Origin: Povalibacter uvarum
GTDB lineage: Bacteria; Pseudomonadota; Gammaproteobacteria; Steroidobacterales; Steroidobacteraceae
Assembly (NCBI RefSeq): GCF_014202975.1
Contig: NZ_JACHHZ010000001.1
Coordinates: 868,001 to 932,000 of the forward strand
Length of the DNA: 64,000 nt
Direction of reading: 5' to 3'
Shown here: positions 1-7,770 of the stretch, piece by piece
Position numbering within the stretch: the first letter of the stretch is position 1
How the letters are laid out: each line of letters starts with the position of its first letter
The notes under the pieces: generated by a model
What the model was told of the DNA's origin: nothing
Databases searched by the model: none
Seen by the model: the letters and a program-made list of their open reading frames with translations, nothing else
Position numbers and translations under genes: made by a program

Positions 1-1224
1 CACGCCGCAACGATGGTCACCGCCGGCATCTTCATGGTGGCGCGCATGTCGCCGCTGTTCGAACTGTCGGAAACCGCGCTGTCGACGGTTCTGATCATCG
101 GCGCGACAACCGCCTTCTTCATGGGCCTGCTGGGTCTCGTGAACAACGACATCAAGCGGGTGGTTGCGTACTCGACGCTCTCGCAGCTCGGCTACATGAC
201 CGTTGCACTCGGCGTTTCGGCCTATGCAGGCGCGATCTTCCACCTGATGACGCATGCATTCTTCAAGGCGCTGCTGTTCCTCGCGGCGGGCTCGGTGATC
301 ATCGCGATGCATCACGAGCAAGACATGCGGAAGATGGGCGGACTGAAGAAGTACCTGCCGATCACTTACTGGACGTCCCTGATCGGTTCGCTGGCGCTGA
401 TCGGCTTCCCCGGCACTTCAGGCTTCTTCTCGAAGGATGCGCTGATCGAAGCGGTGCATGCATCGCACATTCCGGGCGCGACCTACGCGTACTGGTGCGT
501 GTTCCTCGGCGTGTTCATCACGGCGTTCTACAGCTTCCGCCTCGTGTTCATGACGTTCCATGGCGAGGAGCGCTTCGGGCACGCGCATCACGACGATCAT
601 GCGCATGATTCGCATGGACATGATTCGCACGGTCACGGGCACGGCGATCACAAGCCGCATGAGAGCCCGTGGGTCGTGACGGTGCCGCTGATCCTGCTGG
701 CGATTCCCTCGCTGTTCATCGGCTGGTTCACGATCGGGCCGGTGCTGTTCGGTGATTACTTCGGCGAGGCGATCTTCGTGTCCGAGTCGCGTGACGTGCT
801 CGGCCACATCGGCGAGGAATTCCACGGCCCGGCCGGGTTCGTTGTCCACGCCATGAAGGCGGCGCCGGTCTACCTGGCGTTGCTGGGCGTGCTGGCGGCC
901 TGGTATCTCTACATCAAGCGTCCCGACCTGCCGGGCAAGATCGCGGAGAAGTTCTCGGCGGTCTACAAGCTGCTGGCGAACAAGTTCTACTTCGACGAGA
1001 TCTACCAGGCAGTGTTTGCCAAGGGCAGCCGCAACCTGGGGACTGCGCTTTGGCGCGTCGGCGATGTCGCGATCATCGATGGAACAGCGGTGAACGGCTC
1101 GGCGCGCGTCGTTGGCTGGATGTCCGGTGTGATGCGGCACCTGCAGTCGGGGTACCTGTATCACTACGCCTTCGCAATGATCATCGGGCTGTCGGCTCTG
1201 CTCGCGTGGTATGTGCTGCGCTGA
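1..1224 (+). CDS. nuoL: NADH-quinone oxidoreductase subunit L, 5'-truncated by the window edge
   Basis: Proton-pumping membrane subunit of complex I in the inner membrane. The reading frame is open from base 1, so the first methionine at base 13 is internal; 407 codons of about 650 are visible. Antiporter-family sequence is clear: a segment reading NDIKRVVAYSTLSQLGYM, conserved His and Lys residues in the following helices, then hydrophobic helices to the C-terminus. A histidine-rich loop (about bases 580-670, many HD/HG/HS pairs) lies between helices and is a common variable loop in NuoL. nuoM follows after 28 bases and nuoN after that, the usual end of the nuo operon. Confidence 0.97.
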   Translation, partial: HAATMVTAGIFMVARMSPLFELSETALSTVLIIGATTAFFMGLLGLVNNDIKRVVAYSTLSQLGYMTVALGVSAYAGAIFHLMTHAFFKALLFLAAGSVIIAMHHEQDMRKMGGLKKYLPITYWTSLIGSLALIGFPGTSGFFSKDALIEAVHASHIPGATYAYWCVFLGVFITAFYSFRLVFMTFHGEERFGHAHHDDHAHDSHGHDSHGHGHGDHKPHESPWVVTVPLILLAIPSLFIGWFTIGPVLFGDYFGEAIFVSESRDVLGHIGEEFHGPAGFVVHAMKAAPVYLALLGVLAAWYLYIKRPDLPGKIAEKFSAVYKLLANKFYFDEIYQAVFAKGSRNLGTALWRVGDVAIIDGTAVNGSARVVGWMSGVMRHLQSGYLYHYAFAMIIGLSALLAWYVLR

Positions 1225-1252
1225 TCGTCAAGCAACAAGAATCTAGCTCGTC

Positions 1253-2782
1253 ATGCAACTTACCTGGCCCATTCTGAGCGTTCTGATCTGGCTGCCCATC
1301 CTCGGCGGCGTGGCGCTGCTCGTCCTCGGCGATCGCGGAATCGCGCTCGGCCGCTGGGTGGCGCTCGCGACGACGGCGGTGACTTTCGGGATCTCGACGC
1401 TGCTGTACACGAATTTCGACATGGCGACTGCCGAGATGCAGTTCGTCGAGCGGGCAGCCTGGATTCCCGCGTTCAACTCCTGGTACGCGCTGGGTGTCGA
1501 CGGCATCGCGACGCCGCTCATCATCCTGACGACGTTCATCACGCCGCTCGTGGTGATCGCCGCGTGGACAGTGATCGAGAAGCGGCCGGCCCAGTACTAC
1601 GCCGCGTTCCTGATTCTCGAGGGATTGATGGTAGGCGTGTTCGCGGCGACCGACGCGCTGCTGTTCTACGTACTCTGGGAAGCCATGCTCATCCCGATGT
1701 TCATCATCATCGGCGTGTGGGGTGGGGCGCGCCGTGTCTACGCAACGATCAAGTTCTTCCTCTACACCTTCCTCGGCTCCGTGCTGATGCTGGTGTCGTT
1801 GATCTACATGTACATGAAGACGTGCGACGCAGGGCAGTGCAGCTATGCGATCGCCGATTTCCAGGAGCTGCCGCTCGCGCTGAATGCGCAGATCCTGATC
1901 TTCATCTCCTTCATGCTGGCGTTCGCGGTGAAGGTGCCGATGTGGCCGGTGCACACCTGGTTGCCCGATGCGCACGTCGAAGCGCCGACCGGCGGTTCGG
2001 TCATCCTGGCGGCGATCATGCTGAAGATGGGTGGCTACGGCTTCCTGCGCTTCTCGCTGCCGATCACGCCGGACGCCAGTGCCGAGCTCGACTGGCTCGT
2101 GATCTCGCTGTCGCTGATCGCGGTTGTCTACATCGGTTTCGTGGCGCTCGTGCAGCAGGACATGAAGAAGCTCATCGCTTACTCATCGATCGCGCACATG
2201 GGCTTCGTGACGCTGGGTTCGTTCCTCGCATTCGATCTTCTCCAGGTCAATGGCGATACGCGCGGCGCTGCGATGGGTATCGACGGCGCGATGGTGCAGA
2301 TGATTTCTCACGGCTTGATTTCGGGCGCGATGTTCTTCTGCGTCGGCGTGCTGTACGACCGCGTGCACAGCCGCGAGATCAGCTCGTACGGCGGTGTCGT
2401 CAACACGATGCCGACGTTCGCGGCATTCGCCGTGCTGTTCGCGCTCGCAAACTCGGGTCTGCCGGCAACATCCGGCTTCGTGGGCGAGTTCCTGGTCATC
2501 ATCGCCAGCTTCCGTGCCGACTTCTGGTACGCATTCCTTGCGGCCATGACGTTGATCCTCGGCGCCGCTTACACGTTGTGGCTGGTGAAGCGAGTGATCT
2601 TCGGTGCGGTAGCGAACGACGATGTGGCCGCGCTGAAGGATCTGAACGGACGCGAGTTCTTCGTGCTCGGCGTTCTGGGTGTCGCGGTCCTGCTGCTGGG
2701 CATCTGGCCCGCGCCGCTGCTCGATGTGATGCGTCCGACTGTTGAGCATCTCGTTCAGCAGATCACTGTTTCGAAACTCTAA
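1253..2782 (+). CDS. nuoM: NADH-quinone oxidoreductase subunit M
   Basis: Second antiporter-like membrane subunit of complex I, 509 residues, the normal family length. It is almost wholly made of hydrophobic helices. The conserved Glu of the proton channel is seen in LLFYVLWEAMLIPMF, and further family hallmarks are MWPVHTWLPDAHVEAP and the region KKLIAYSSIAHMGFV. It lies between nuoL and nuoN with short gaps (28 and 15 bases), so the three are surely co-transcribed. The ATG start is taken because it gives the expected short first helix; no strong Shine-Dalgarno sequence is seen before it. Confidence 0.97.
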   Translation: MQLTWPILSVLIWLPILGGVALLVLGDRGIALGRWVALATTAVTFGISTLLYTNFDMATAEMQFVERAAWIPAFNSWYALGVDGIATPLIILTTFITPLVVIAAWTVIEKRPAQYYAAFLILEGLMVGVFAATDALLFYVLWEAMLIPMFIIIGVWGGARRVYATIKFFLYTFLGSVLMLVSLIYMYMKTCDAGQCSYAIADFQELPLALNAQILIFISFMLAFAVKVPMWPVHTWLPDAHVEAPTGGSVILAAIMLKMGGYGFLRFSLPITPDASAELDWLVISLSLIAVVYIGFVALVQQDMKKLIAYSSIAHMGFVTLGSFLAFDLLQVNGDTRGAAMGIDGAMVQMISHGLISGAMFFCVGVLYDRVHSREISSYGGVVNTMPTFAAFAVLFALANSGLPATSGFVGEFLVIIASFRADFWYAFLAAMTLILGAAYTLWLVKRVIFGAVANDDVAALKDLNGREFFVLGVLGVAVLLLGIWPAPLLDVMRPTVEHLVQQITVSKL

Positions 2783-2797
2783 AGCCGAACGTCTGCC

Positions 2798-4243
2798 ATG
2801 TCGGAACCTGTCATCGCCAATCTGAATCTTGCAGCCGCATCGGCCGAGATCTTCATGGTCTCCGCCATCTGCGTGATCCTGCTCGTGGACGTGTTCCTGA
2901 GTGAGCGGTCGCGCTGGGTGACGTACGCACTCTCGCTGCTTGCTCTCGTGGGAGTGGCTTGCGTCACGGTGAGCAACGGTGTCGATGGCCGGGTATCGGC
3001 GTTCGACGGCTCGTTCGTGGCCGATCCGCTGGGCGACCTGCTCAAACTGTTCGCGTACGGCACGGTGGCCGTTGCGTTCATGTACTCACATGACTACCTG
3101 CGTCGGCGCGGCCTGTTCAAGGGCGAATACTTCATTCTCGGGCTGACGGCATTGCTGGGCATCATGGTGATGATCTCGGCGGGCAGCCTGATCACCGTCT
3201 ACCTTGGTGTCGAACTGCTCTCGCTGTCGCTCTACGCGATGGTCGCGTTCGATCGAGACTCGGGCGTCGCCGCGGAGTCGGCGATGAAGTACTTCGTCCT
3301 CGGCGCCATCGCGTCGGGCACGCTGCTGTATGGATTCTCGATCGTCTACGGTCTCACCGGAACGCTGCAGCTGGATGAGCTCGCCGTAGCGGTGCGCGAA
3401 GTCGGTGCCGACAAGCTGGGCCTGATCTTCGGTCTCGCATTCATCATTGCCGGCGTGGCCTTCAAGTTCGGCGCCGTGCCATTCCATATGTGGGTGCCGG
3501 ACGTCTATCACGGCGCGCCGACGCCGGTGACGCTGTTCATCGGCACCGCACCGAAGATCGCCTCGTACATCCTGGCGATCCGCGTTCTCGCCGAAGGCCT
3601 CGATGCGATGGTGGCGACCTGGCAGAGCATGCTCATCGCGCTGGCCGTCCTGTCGATGATCATCGGCAACGTCGTCGCGATCGCGCAGACCAATCTCAAG
3701 CGCATGCTCGCGTACTCGACGATCTCGCACGTCGGTTTCATCCTTCTTGGAATTCTCGCCGGCACGGCCGAGGGCTATCGCGCGTCGCTGTTCTACACGC
3801 TCGCTTACGTGATCATGGCGATCGGTTCGTTCGGCATGATCCTGCTGCTGTCGCGTGCCGGCTTCGAGGCTGACCGGATCGACGACTTCCGCGGCCTCAA
3901 CCGCAAGAGCCCGTGGTTCGCGGCCATGATGATGATGCTCATGTTCAGCACTGCCGGCGTTCCGCCGTTCGTCGGTTTCTGGGCAAAGATCGCGGTGCTC
4001 GGCGCCATCGTGGATGTGGGGCTGGTCTGGCTCGCCGCGGTCGCGGTGGTGCTGTCCGTGGTCGCGGCCTTCTACTACCTGCGGGTGGTGAAGGTCATGT
4101 ACTTCGATGAACCCACCGACTCGGTGGCGGTGGAGGGCGGCGGCACTGTCCGGGCATTGCTGACGCTCAACGGCCTGGCCGTCCTGGTCCTTGGAATCTT
4201 CCCGGGCGCCCTCATTGACCTGTGTGCGCGGGCACTGCCCTGA
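2798..4243 (+). CDS. nuoN: NADH-quinone oxidoreductase subunit N
   Basis: Third antiporter-like subunit of complex I, 481 residues, last gene of the nuo operon. Diagnostic segments are VYLGVELLSLSLYAMVAF (conserved Glu in a membrane helix), FKFGAVPFHMWVPDVYHGAP and LKRMLAYSTISHVGFIL. The start lies 15 bases after the nuoM stop. The next feature downstream, after a gap of about 90 bases, is the promoter of the initiator tRNA. Confidence 0.97.
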   Translation: MSEPVIANLNLAAASAEIFMVSAICVILLVDVFLSERSRWVTYALSLLALVGVACVTVSNGVDGRVSAFDGSFVADPLGDLLKLFAYGTVAVAFMYSHDYLRRRGLFKGEYFILGLTALLGIMVMISAGSLITVYLGVELLSLSLYAMVAFDRDSGVAAESAMKYFVLGAIASGTLLYGFSIVYGLTGTLQLDELAVAVREVGADKLGLIFGLAFIIAGVAFKFGAVPFHMWVPDVYHGAPTPVTLFIGTAPKIASYILAIRVLAEGLDAMVATWQSMLIALAVLSMIIGNVVAIAQTNLKRMLAYSTISHVGFILLGILAGTAEGYRASLFYTLAYVIMAIGSFGMILLLSRAGFEADRIDDFRGLNRKSPWFAAMMMMLMFSTAGVPPFVGFWAKIAVLGAIVDVGLVWLAAVAVVLSVVAAFYYLRVVKVMYFDEPTDSVAVEGGGTVRALLTLNGLAVLVLGIFPGALIDLCARALP

Positions 4244-4334
4244 TCGAACGGAAAGTCGGTCGGGCGGCATGATCCTCGGGCTGTTCATCGGCCCGGAAGG
4301 CGCCTCTGAAATCGTTCCAGGGTCGTCCTTCTTC

Positions 4335-4363
4335 TTGTAATACCGATTCTTGGCCCTTACAAT
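4335..4363 (+). promoter_or_regulatory. Promoter of the initiator tRNA gene
   Basis: A -35 box TTGTAA (4335-4340) and a -10 box TACAAT (4358-4363) are separated by exactly 17 bases. The bases after the -10 are GC-rich (ccgcgccc), a discriminator type common on stable-RNA promoters under stringent control. The start point would be near 4370, a few bases before the tRNA. Assignment is by pattern only. Confidence 0.75.
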
Positions 4364-4376
4364 CCGCGCCCTCTGT

Positions 4377-4453
4377 TGCGGGGTGGAGCAGTCTGGCAGC
4401 TCGTCGGGCTCATAACCCGAAGGTCGCAGGTTCAAATCCTGCCCCCGCTACCA
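4377..4453 (+). tRNA. metY: Initiator tRNA-fMet (anticodon CAT), metY-type
   Basis: A full cloverleaf with encoded CCA (4451-4453). Acceptor strands are TGCGGGG (4377-4383) and CCCCGCT (4443-4449). Position 1 faces position 72 as T:T, an unpaired end typical of bacterial initiators. The anticodon stem has the run of three G:C pairs (GGG/CCC) around the CAT anticodon, the second initiator hallmark. In enteric bacteria metY lies directly before rimP-nusA. Here 10.6 kb of foreign DNA lies between them. The element supplies the last 13 bases of the gene, so the tRNA stays intact. Confidence 0.97.
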
Positions 4454-6003
4454 TCTAAACCCCCTTGCCTCTGGAGCAACGCTCCGGGGGCAAGGGTACC
4501 GGTGGCCCAGACCTCTGCTCCCTTACCGCTGCCTTTCCCGTGCAGCGTTATCCTCCCGGTCCAAATCTCGGCGAGCACAAGCCGCGCTGAACCGCTGGCC
4601 TCGGCGTTGCCTTCGATACCTGCGATGAGCTGATCGCGATATAGCTCTGCGCCGCGTACCAGCATGGGCAGAATCTGCGCTGTGCGCTTACCTTGCGCAC
4701 GCGGCGCAGTTAGCTGCGACCGCTTTGCTTCCGTGCGCTCGATGACCGCCATCAAATCTTCAGCAGTCATATCCGGATCGCCGTTCTTCAGTCGTGTCCG
4801 TAGGCGCGCCAACCGTTCCTCGAGCGCTGCCAGCTCGGCAGGGCGAGTGGCTTCATTCGCCGTCGCCGCTTCGAGCTGCTCCGCGTAGTAGCGTTCCATG
4901 CGCTTGGCCATCTCCTTGATCCGAGCCGGGGCGAGTAGATCGTCCATGACCACGTCCATCAGGTTCTTCTCTACCTTCGCCCGTTGCACACGCAGCTTGT
5001 TCTTGCATGCGTTGCCATACAGGTACGAGGAGCATCCGTAGGCGCGCTTGTCGAGCAGCACATAGCTCGCGCCACAATGCCCGCAGAAGAGCAGGCCGCT
5101 GAAGAGATACTTGGCCTTGCCTCCGGAGCGCAGACGCGTGTCGTCGCCTAGGCGGGTCTTACGTTGGGCCTTATGCCACTGCTCATCGGTGACGATGCGT
5201 GCAGACTCATCGCGGTGCCGTATCCATTCAGATTCAGGGCGCTCGCGGCGCAATCGCTTGCCGGTGTCTGGATCCTTGATCCATTCCGACATGTTCCACA
5301 GTATCTCGCCCCGGTAGAGCGGATTGAGGAGGATTGCGCGCACGCCGGAAGCCATCCATCCTGAGGCTCGGCGTTTTGTTCGGGCCCAGGCAGAACCGGG
5401 CGAGGGCACCTTCCGTTCGTTGAGCCGCGACGCAATGTCCTTGCAGCTCGCACCCTCCGCATGTCGCTTGAAAATTTCCCGGACAACCTTCGCCTGCGCC
5501 CCATTCACCGTGCGCTGGCCATCCTTCGTGCTGTAACCATAAGCCTTGCCGCCCGTGAGCTGCTTAGCCTTTGCTCGCATCTCCAGTGCGGAGAACGTTC
5601 TGGCCCGCACCATTTGTACGAAGGACTCGCTAACGATGCCCTCGACGCCGGCTTGCATGCTGGCAACTGCAGAGTCCGAATCGAAGTTGTTTGCAATACC
5701 AATGACACGCACCTTGCGGAACTTGAGGCGCTTGATGGTCGGCGCCAAATCTTGCGAGCGCATGAAGCGGTCGGTGTGCTGCACTAGGATCACGTCCACA
5801 TGTCCGGCCTTGGCTTCGGCCATTAGCTTCAGATAGCCCGGCCTGTTGCCGGTGGCCGTGCCGCTGATGCCGTCGTCGATGTGCTTCGCGACGATCCTCC
5901 ACTTCTGCTTCTTGGCGTACTCGGTACAAACCCGAACCTGATCCGTGATGCTTGATGGACTCTGTTTGTCGGTGCTGTAGCGAGCGTAGATAGCGGCTCT
6001 CAT
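4432..6003 (-). CDS. Large serine recombinase (integrase) of the element
   Basis: Site-specific recombinase, 523 residues, expected to integrate and excise the element. The N-terminal resolvase domain (1-145) has YARYSTDKQ with the likely nucleophile Ser10, and DRFMRS at 79-84. A 'recombinase' domain (about 150-240) follows, then a zinc ribbon with Cys307, Cys310, Cys324 and Cys333, then a coiled coil (about 388-435). The ATG at 6003 is chosen because the catalytic domain starts there and it overlaps the upstream stop as ATGA; the frame is open further upstream without family resemblance. The last residues, GSGG-RI and stop, are read from the tRNA gene: GSGG comes from the 13-bp core and the stop lies in the T-loop. 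Large serine recombinases seldom use tRNA genes. Confidence 0.93.
   Translation of the reverse strand: MRAAIYARYSTDKQSPSSITDQVRVCTEYAKKQKWRIVAKHIDDGISGTATGNRPGYLKLMAEAKAGHVDVILVQHTDRFMRSQDLAPTIKRLKFRKVRVIGIANNFDSDSAVASMQAGVEGIVSESFVQMVRARTFSALEMRAKAKQLTGGKAYGYSTKDGQRTVNGAQAKVVREIFKRHAEGASCKDIASRLNERKVPSPGSAWARTKRRASGWMASGVRAILLNPLYRGEILWNMSEWIKDPDTGKRLRRERPESEWIRHRDESARIVTDEQWHKAQRKTRLGDDTRLRSGGKAKYLFSGLLFCGHCGASYVLLDKRAYGCSSYLYGNACKNKLRVQRAKVEKNLMDVVMDDLLAPARIKEMAKRMERYYAEQLEAATANEATRPAELAALEERLARLRTRLKNGDPDMTAEDLMAVIERTEAKRSQLTAPRAQGKRTAQILPMLVRGAELYRDQLIAGIEGNAEASGSARLVLAEIWTGRITLHGKGSGKGAEVWATGTLAPGALLQRQGGLDGSGGRI
4441..4453 (+). repeat. Attachment site core, left (attL)
   Basis: The 13 bases GCCCCCGCTACCA form the end of the tRNA T-stem, the 3' acceptor strand, the discriminator and CCA. 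The same 13 bases recur at 15069-15081. The bases on each side of the two copies differ (T before and T after here; G before and C after at the right copy), so the identity ends sharply. Confidence 0.85.
4462..4496. other. Perfect 16-bp stem hairpin just inside the left end of the element
   Basis: Arms 4462-4477 and 4481-4496 pair over all 16 positions (two are G:U) around a 3-base AAC loop. It starts nine bases after the tRNA CCA and is not followed by a T run on either strand. It also codes for the last residues of the recombinase. It could stop or process the tRNA transcript, or be part of the recombinase binding site. Confidence 0.6.
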
Positions 6004-6191
6004 CGGCGCGCGCTCCCCTTGCTGGAGAACTTGTGTCCACGCGACACGAGAAACTCTCGCAGAGCGCGCCGCATCAGGTACTGCTGCGTCCGCTCCTCCT
6101 TCTCCGCTTCTTTTCGCAATGCATCGCCGATCTCCGGCAGTACGTAGACGGAGAGCAGCTTGGTGAACTTCTTTGGTTGATACTTGGGCAC
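6000..6191 (-). CDS. Small ribbon-helix-helix-like regulator
   Basis: A 63-residue basic protein. Residues about 10-50 (KLLSVYVLPEIGDALRKEA, then a turn and a second helix ending ALREFLV) have the strand-helix-helix pattern of Arc/CopG-type proteins. Its stop overlaps the recombinase start (ATGA), so the two are translationally coupled. A plausible ribosome site, AGGAA, lies before the ATG. Two copies of a GGTA-N3-TACC palindrome cover its promoter, which suggests that it represses itself and the recombinase. It could also be the directionality factor. The family call is from pattern, not from a database match. Confidence 0.7.
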   Translation of the reverse strand: MPKYQPKKFTKLLSVYVLPEIGDALRKEAEKEERTQQYLMRRALREFLVSRGHKFSSKGSARR

Positions 6192-6209
6192 GGCACATTC
6201 CTCGTATCG

Positions 6210-6256
6210 GGTAAAATACCGGGTATATTATAGGTATCTTACCTATTAAAAAACAA
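6210..6256 (-). promoter_or_regulatory. Leftward promoter of regulator and recombinase with two operator palindromes
   Basis: Read on the minus strand: -35-like TTGTTT (6256-6251) and a perfect -10 TATAAT (6232-6227), 18 bases apart. Palindrome one is GGTA-AAA-TACC (6210-6220). Palindrome two is GGTA-TCT-TACC (6233-6243), extended to 7-base arms at 6230-6246. Their centres are 23 bases apart, about two helix turns. Palindrome two fills the promoter spacer and palindrome one covers the start region, as expected of an autorepressor operator. Confidence 0.7.
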
Positions 6257-6527
6257 TAGCTTACGAGCTTCATGGCGTTGTAGGTGGTTAGTGGCCTACA
6301 ATGACGGCAGGCGGGAGCCAGCCCTAGAGGCTCCGTAACAACTAAAACAGGCGGCCGGGCGGTTGAACCTCGCCCGAGTTTGAGTCAGAAGAACTCGCCG
6401 CACGCGCCGCTAGGTTCAAAGACAGCGTCTCGCCGATTCCGTCGTCCACCCGCAAATTCCAGCTGCTGTTCCGCGGCACGGGTGAGGTGCGTCTATCGCG
6501 AGCTGCTGCGCGTTGGAGCCTCCTAAC
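6247..6527. promoter_or_regulatory. Divergent control region of the element, with an inverted repeat over a candidate rightward -10
   Basis: About 280 bases without a convincing gene between the leftward recombinase unit and the rightward replication unit. An inverted repeat TTGTAGG (6278-6284) and CCTACAA (6295-6301), 10 bases apart, overlaps a -10-like TACAAT (6297-6302) for rightward transcription; no good -35 is seen. A ribosome site GGAG (6515-6518) lies 9 bases before the first rightward gene. Confidence 0.45.
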
Positions 6528-6725
6528 ATGGCACGCAAAACGGGCAAGCCCCGCTCAGTCCCCCTCACTACGTCGGCGATCGCTCGAAAGATCAACAGAA
6601 GCGAGAACACGACACGTCAACTTCTAGATCGTGGAGTCATTCCGTGCCGCCGTGATTCCGGCGGACGGCGAATCGCGGAGGCGTCCGACGTAGACGCCTA
6701 TCTCGAATCTCACAAGTGCGCATGA
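6528..6725 (+). CDS. Small HTH DNA-binding protein, excisionase/AlpA-like
   Basis: A 65-residue protein, first gene of the rightward unit. The segment TTSAIARKINRSENTTRQLLDRG followed by IPCRRDSGGRRIAEASDVDAYL, read as two parts, has the layout of excisionase-family winged-HTH proteins: a helix pair, then a basic wing, then the 'DVDAYL' end helix. The ATG at 6528 is preferred over an in-frame TTG at 6513 because GGAG at 6515-6518 is spaced correctly for it. In satellites such a protein often controls excision and replication genes. The exact role here is inference. Confidence 0.65.
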   Translation: MARKTGKPRSVPLTTSAIARKINRSENTTRQLLDRGVIPCRRDSGGRRIAEASDVDAYLESHKCA

Positions 6726-6737
6726 GCGGCGTTCGCT

Positions 6738-6956
6738 ATGAATCGCGAACAACTGCTCGACGAGCTGGCGTGGTGCTACGCACGCGCCGCCGTTGACCGA
6801 CTCATCAAACAACAATCGGAGAACCGCACATGGCCGCAACCAAAGCCAAGCGCTCAAAGCGCAAAGCCTCAGCGCCCAAATCGCTCCCAGAGTGGCAGAC
6901 ACGCGACTACTTCGCGAGCGACCGGCGCTACAACGAAGAGCGTAAGAAAGCGCTGA
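6738..6956 (+). CDS. Possible small unknown protein
   Basis: A 72-residue frame starting 12 bases after the HTH gene. The first 30 residues (MNREQLLDELAWCYARAAVD...) look like real protein, while the rest is rich in Ser, Arg and Gln and overlaps the next gene from 6830. Either it is a short overlapping gene, or only its start is translated and couples to the next gene. No family recognised. Confidence 0.35.
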   Translation: MNREQLLDELAWCYARAAVDRLIKQQSENRTWPQPKPSAQSAKPQRPNRSQSGRHATTSRATGATTKSVRKR

Positions 6957-7246
6957 TCGATCTCGCGAAGAAGTTCGACGACAAGGAAGTTGAGGAATGG
7001 AGCGTTCTGGCTGAGTCGGTCTACAGAGAGCTCACCCCGATCATTGGTTCAGATGTACTGCTCGCCTCGATGCGACGGCACATCGCTTTCTATGCACAGG
7101 ACTTCGCTGCGAATGTGGCCGAAGCGCTTCTGGATGAAATCCACGCAGCGATAACTTCTCACAACCTGCAGGAACGTGATCGTGTATCCGCTGAGTACGG
7201 TGCAGCGTTGCGGCGCCGCTCGAAGAAAGCGGGAGGTGCGCGATGA
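6830..7246 (+). CDS. Hypothetical protein of the element
   Basis: A 138-residue, charged, predicted soluble protein. It starts with a Lys/Arg/Ala-rich stretch (residues 1-18), followed by mainly helical sequence with no cysteines and no membrane segment. Its stop overlaps the start of the next gene (ATGA), which places it in the same operon as the primase. No family recognised. Confidence 0.7.
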   Translation: MAATKAKRSKRKASAPKSLPEWQTRDYFASDRRYNEERKKALIDLAKKFDDKEVEEWSVLAESVYRELTPIIGSDVLLASMRRHIAFYAQDFAANVAEALLDEIHAAITSHNLQERDRVSAEYGAALRRRSKKAGGAR

Positions 7247-7755
7247 ACACACAGCAGTGGCTTCTGAAGAATCGGGCGGAGGACTACGGCACCGACCGCA
7301 TCGATCTCGACGGGTCGCTGGGCGTGTGCGCCAGCGTCGAGCACGCACATAGCGGCTTCACTGAAGCGAAGGACCATCCGTACGTGCTTCGCAATCGACA
7401 CACGCTCGAACGCATCGTCGTAATCGGTGGCGGTCCGCTCGTGGAATCCGAACTCAAGCGGAAGATGACGTTGCACGCGGTACGGCATTGGGTCGGGCTC
7501 GGTTGGTCTCATCAATTTCGCGCTAAGGCCGAACAGGACCCGGAGCACGAATGGTCCATCGTGGAGACGCAATGGTGTCAGCGCAATTCGCTGCGCTACC
7601 TCATCGGCTACTGCGACCCGGTCGCACCCGAGTGGCCTAACTTCCGCGTGCCGCGTGGTCTGGAGCTTCGCAATCTCCTCATGCAACTCCGCAACGAAGG
7701 CTTGCCGGTGTCGCCTCTCGACCTCGACTCACCGCGCTTCCGCGCCAGTCACTAA
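7243..7755 (+). CDS. Hypothetical protein of the element
   Basis: A 170-residue protein coupled by a 4-base overlap to the gene before it and followed 15 bases later by the primase-helicase. It has a mix of charged and aromatic residues with no signal peptide or membrane helix (for example HAVRHWVGLGWSHQF and SLRYLIGYCDP). Position next to the replication gene suggests a replication or regulatory accessory, but the sequence shows no motif that proves it. Confidence 0.7.
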   Translation: MNTQQWLLKNRAEDYGTDRIDLDGSLGVCASVEHAHSGFTEAKDHPYVLRNRHTLERIVVIGGGPLVESELKRKMTLHAVRHWVGLGWSHQFRAKAEQDPEHEWSIVETQWCQRNSLRYLIGYCDPVAPEWPNFRVPRGLELRNLLMQLRNEGLPVSPLDLDSPRFRASH

Positions 7756-7770
7756 CAACAAGGGTCAGCA

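Noticed and set aside
13-15. ATG at base 13 as the start of nuoL
   Set aside because: The frame is open to base 1, and the visible part matches the middle and end of NuoL, so this is an internal Met.
6004-6273. Longer N-terminus for the serine recombinase
   Set aside because: The extension crosses the RHH-like gene and the TATAAT promoter. The catalytic domain begins at the ATG at 6003.
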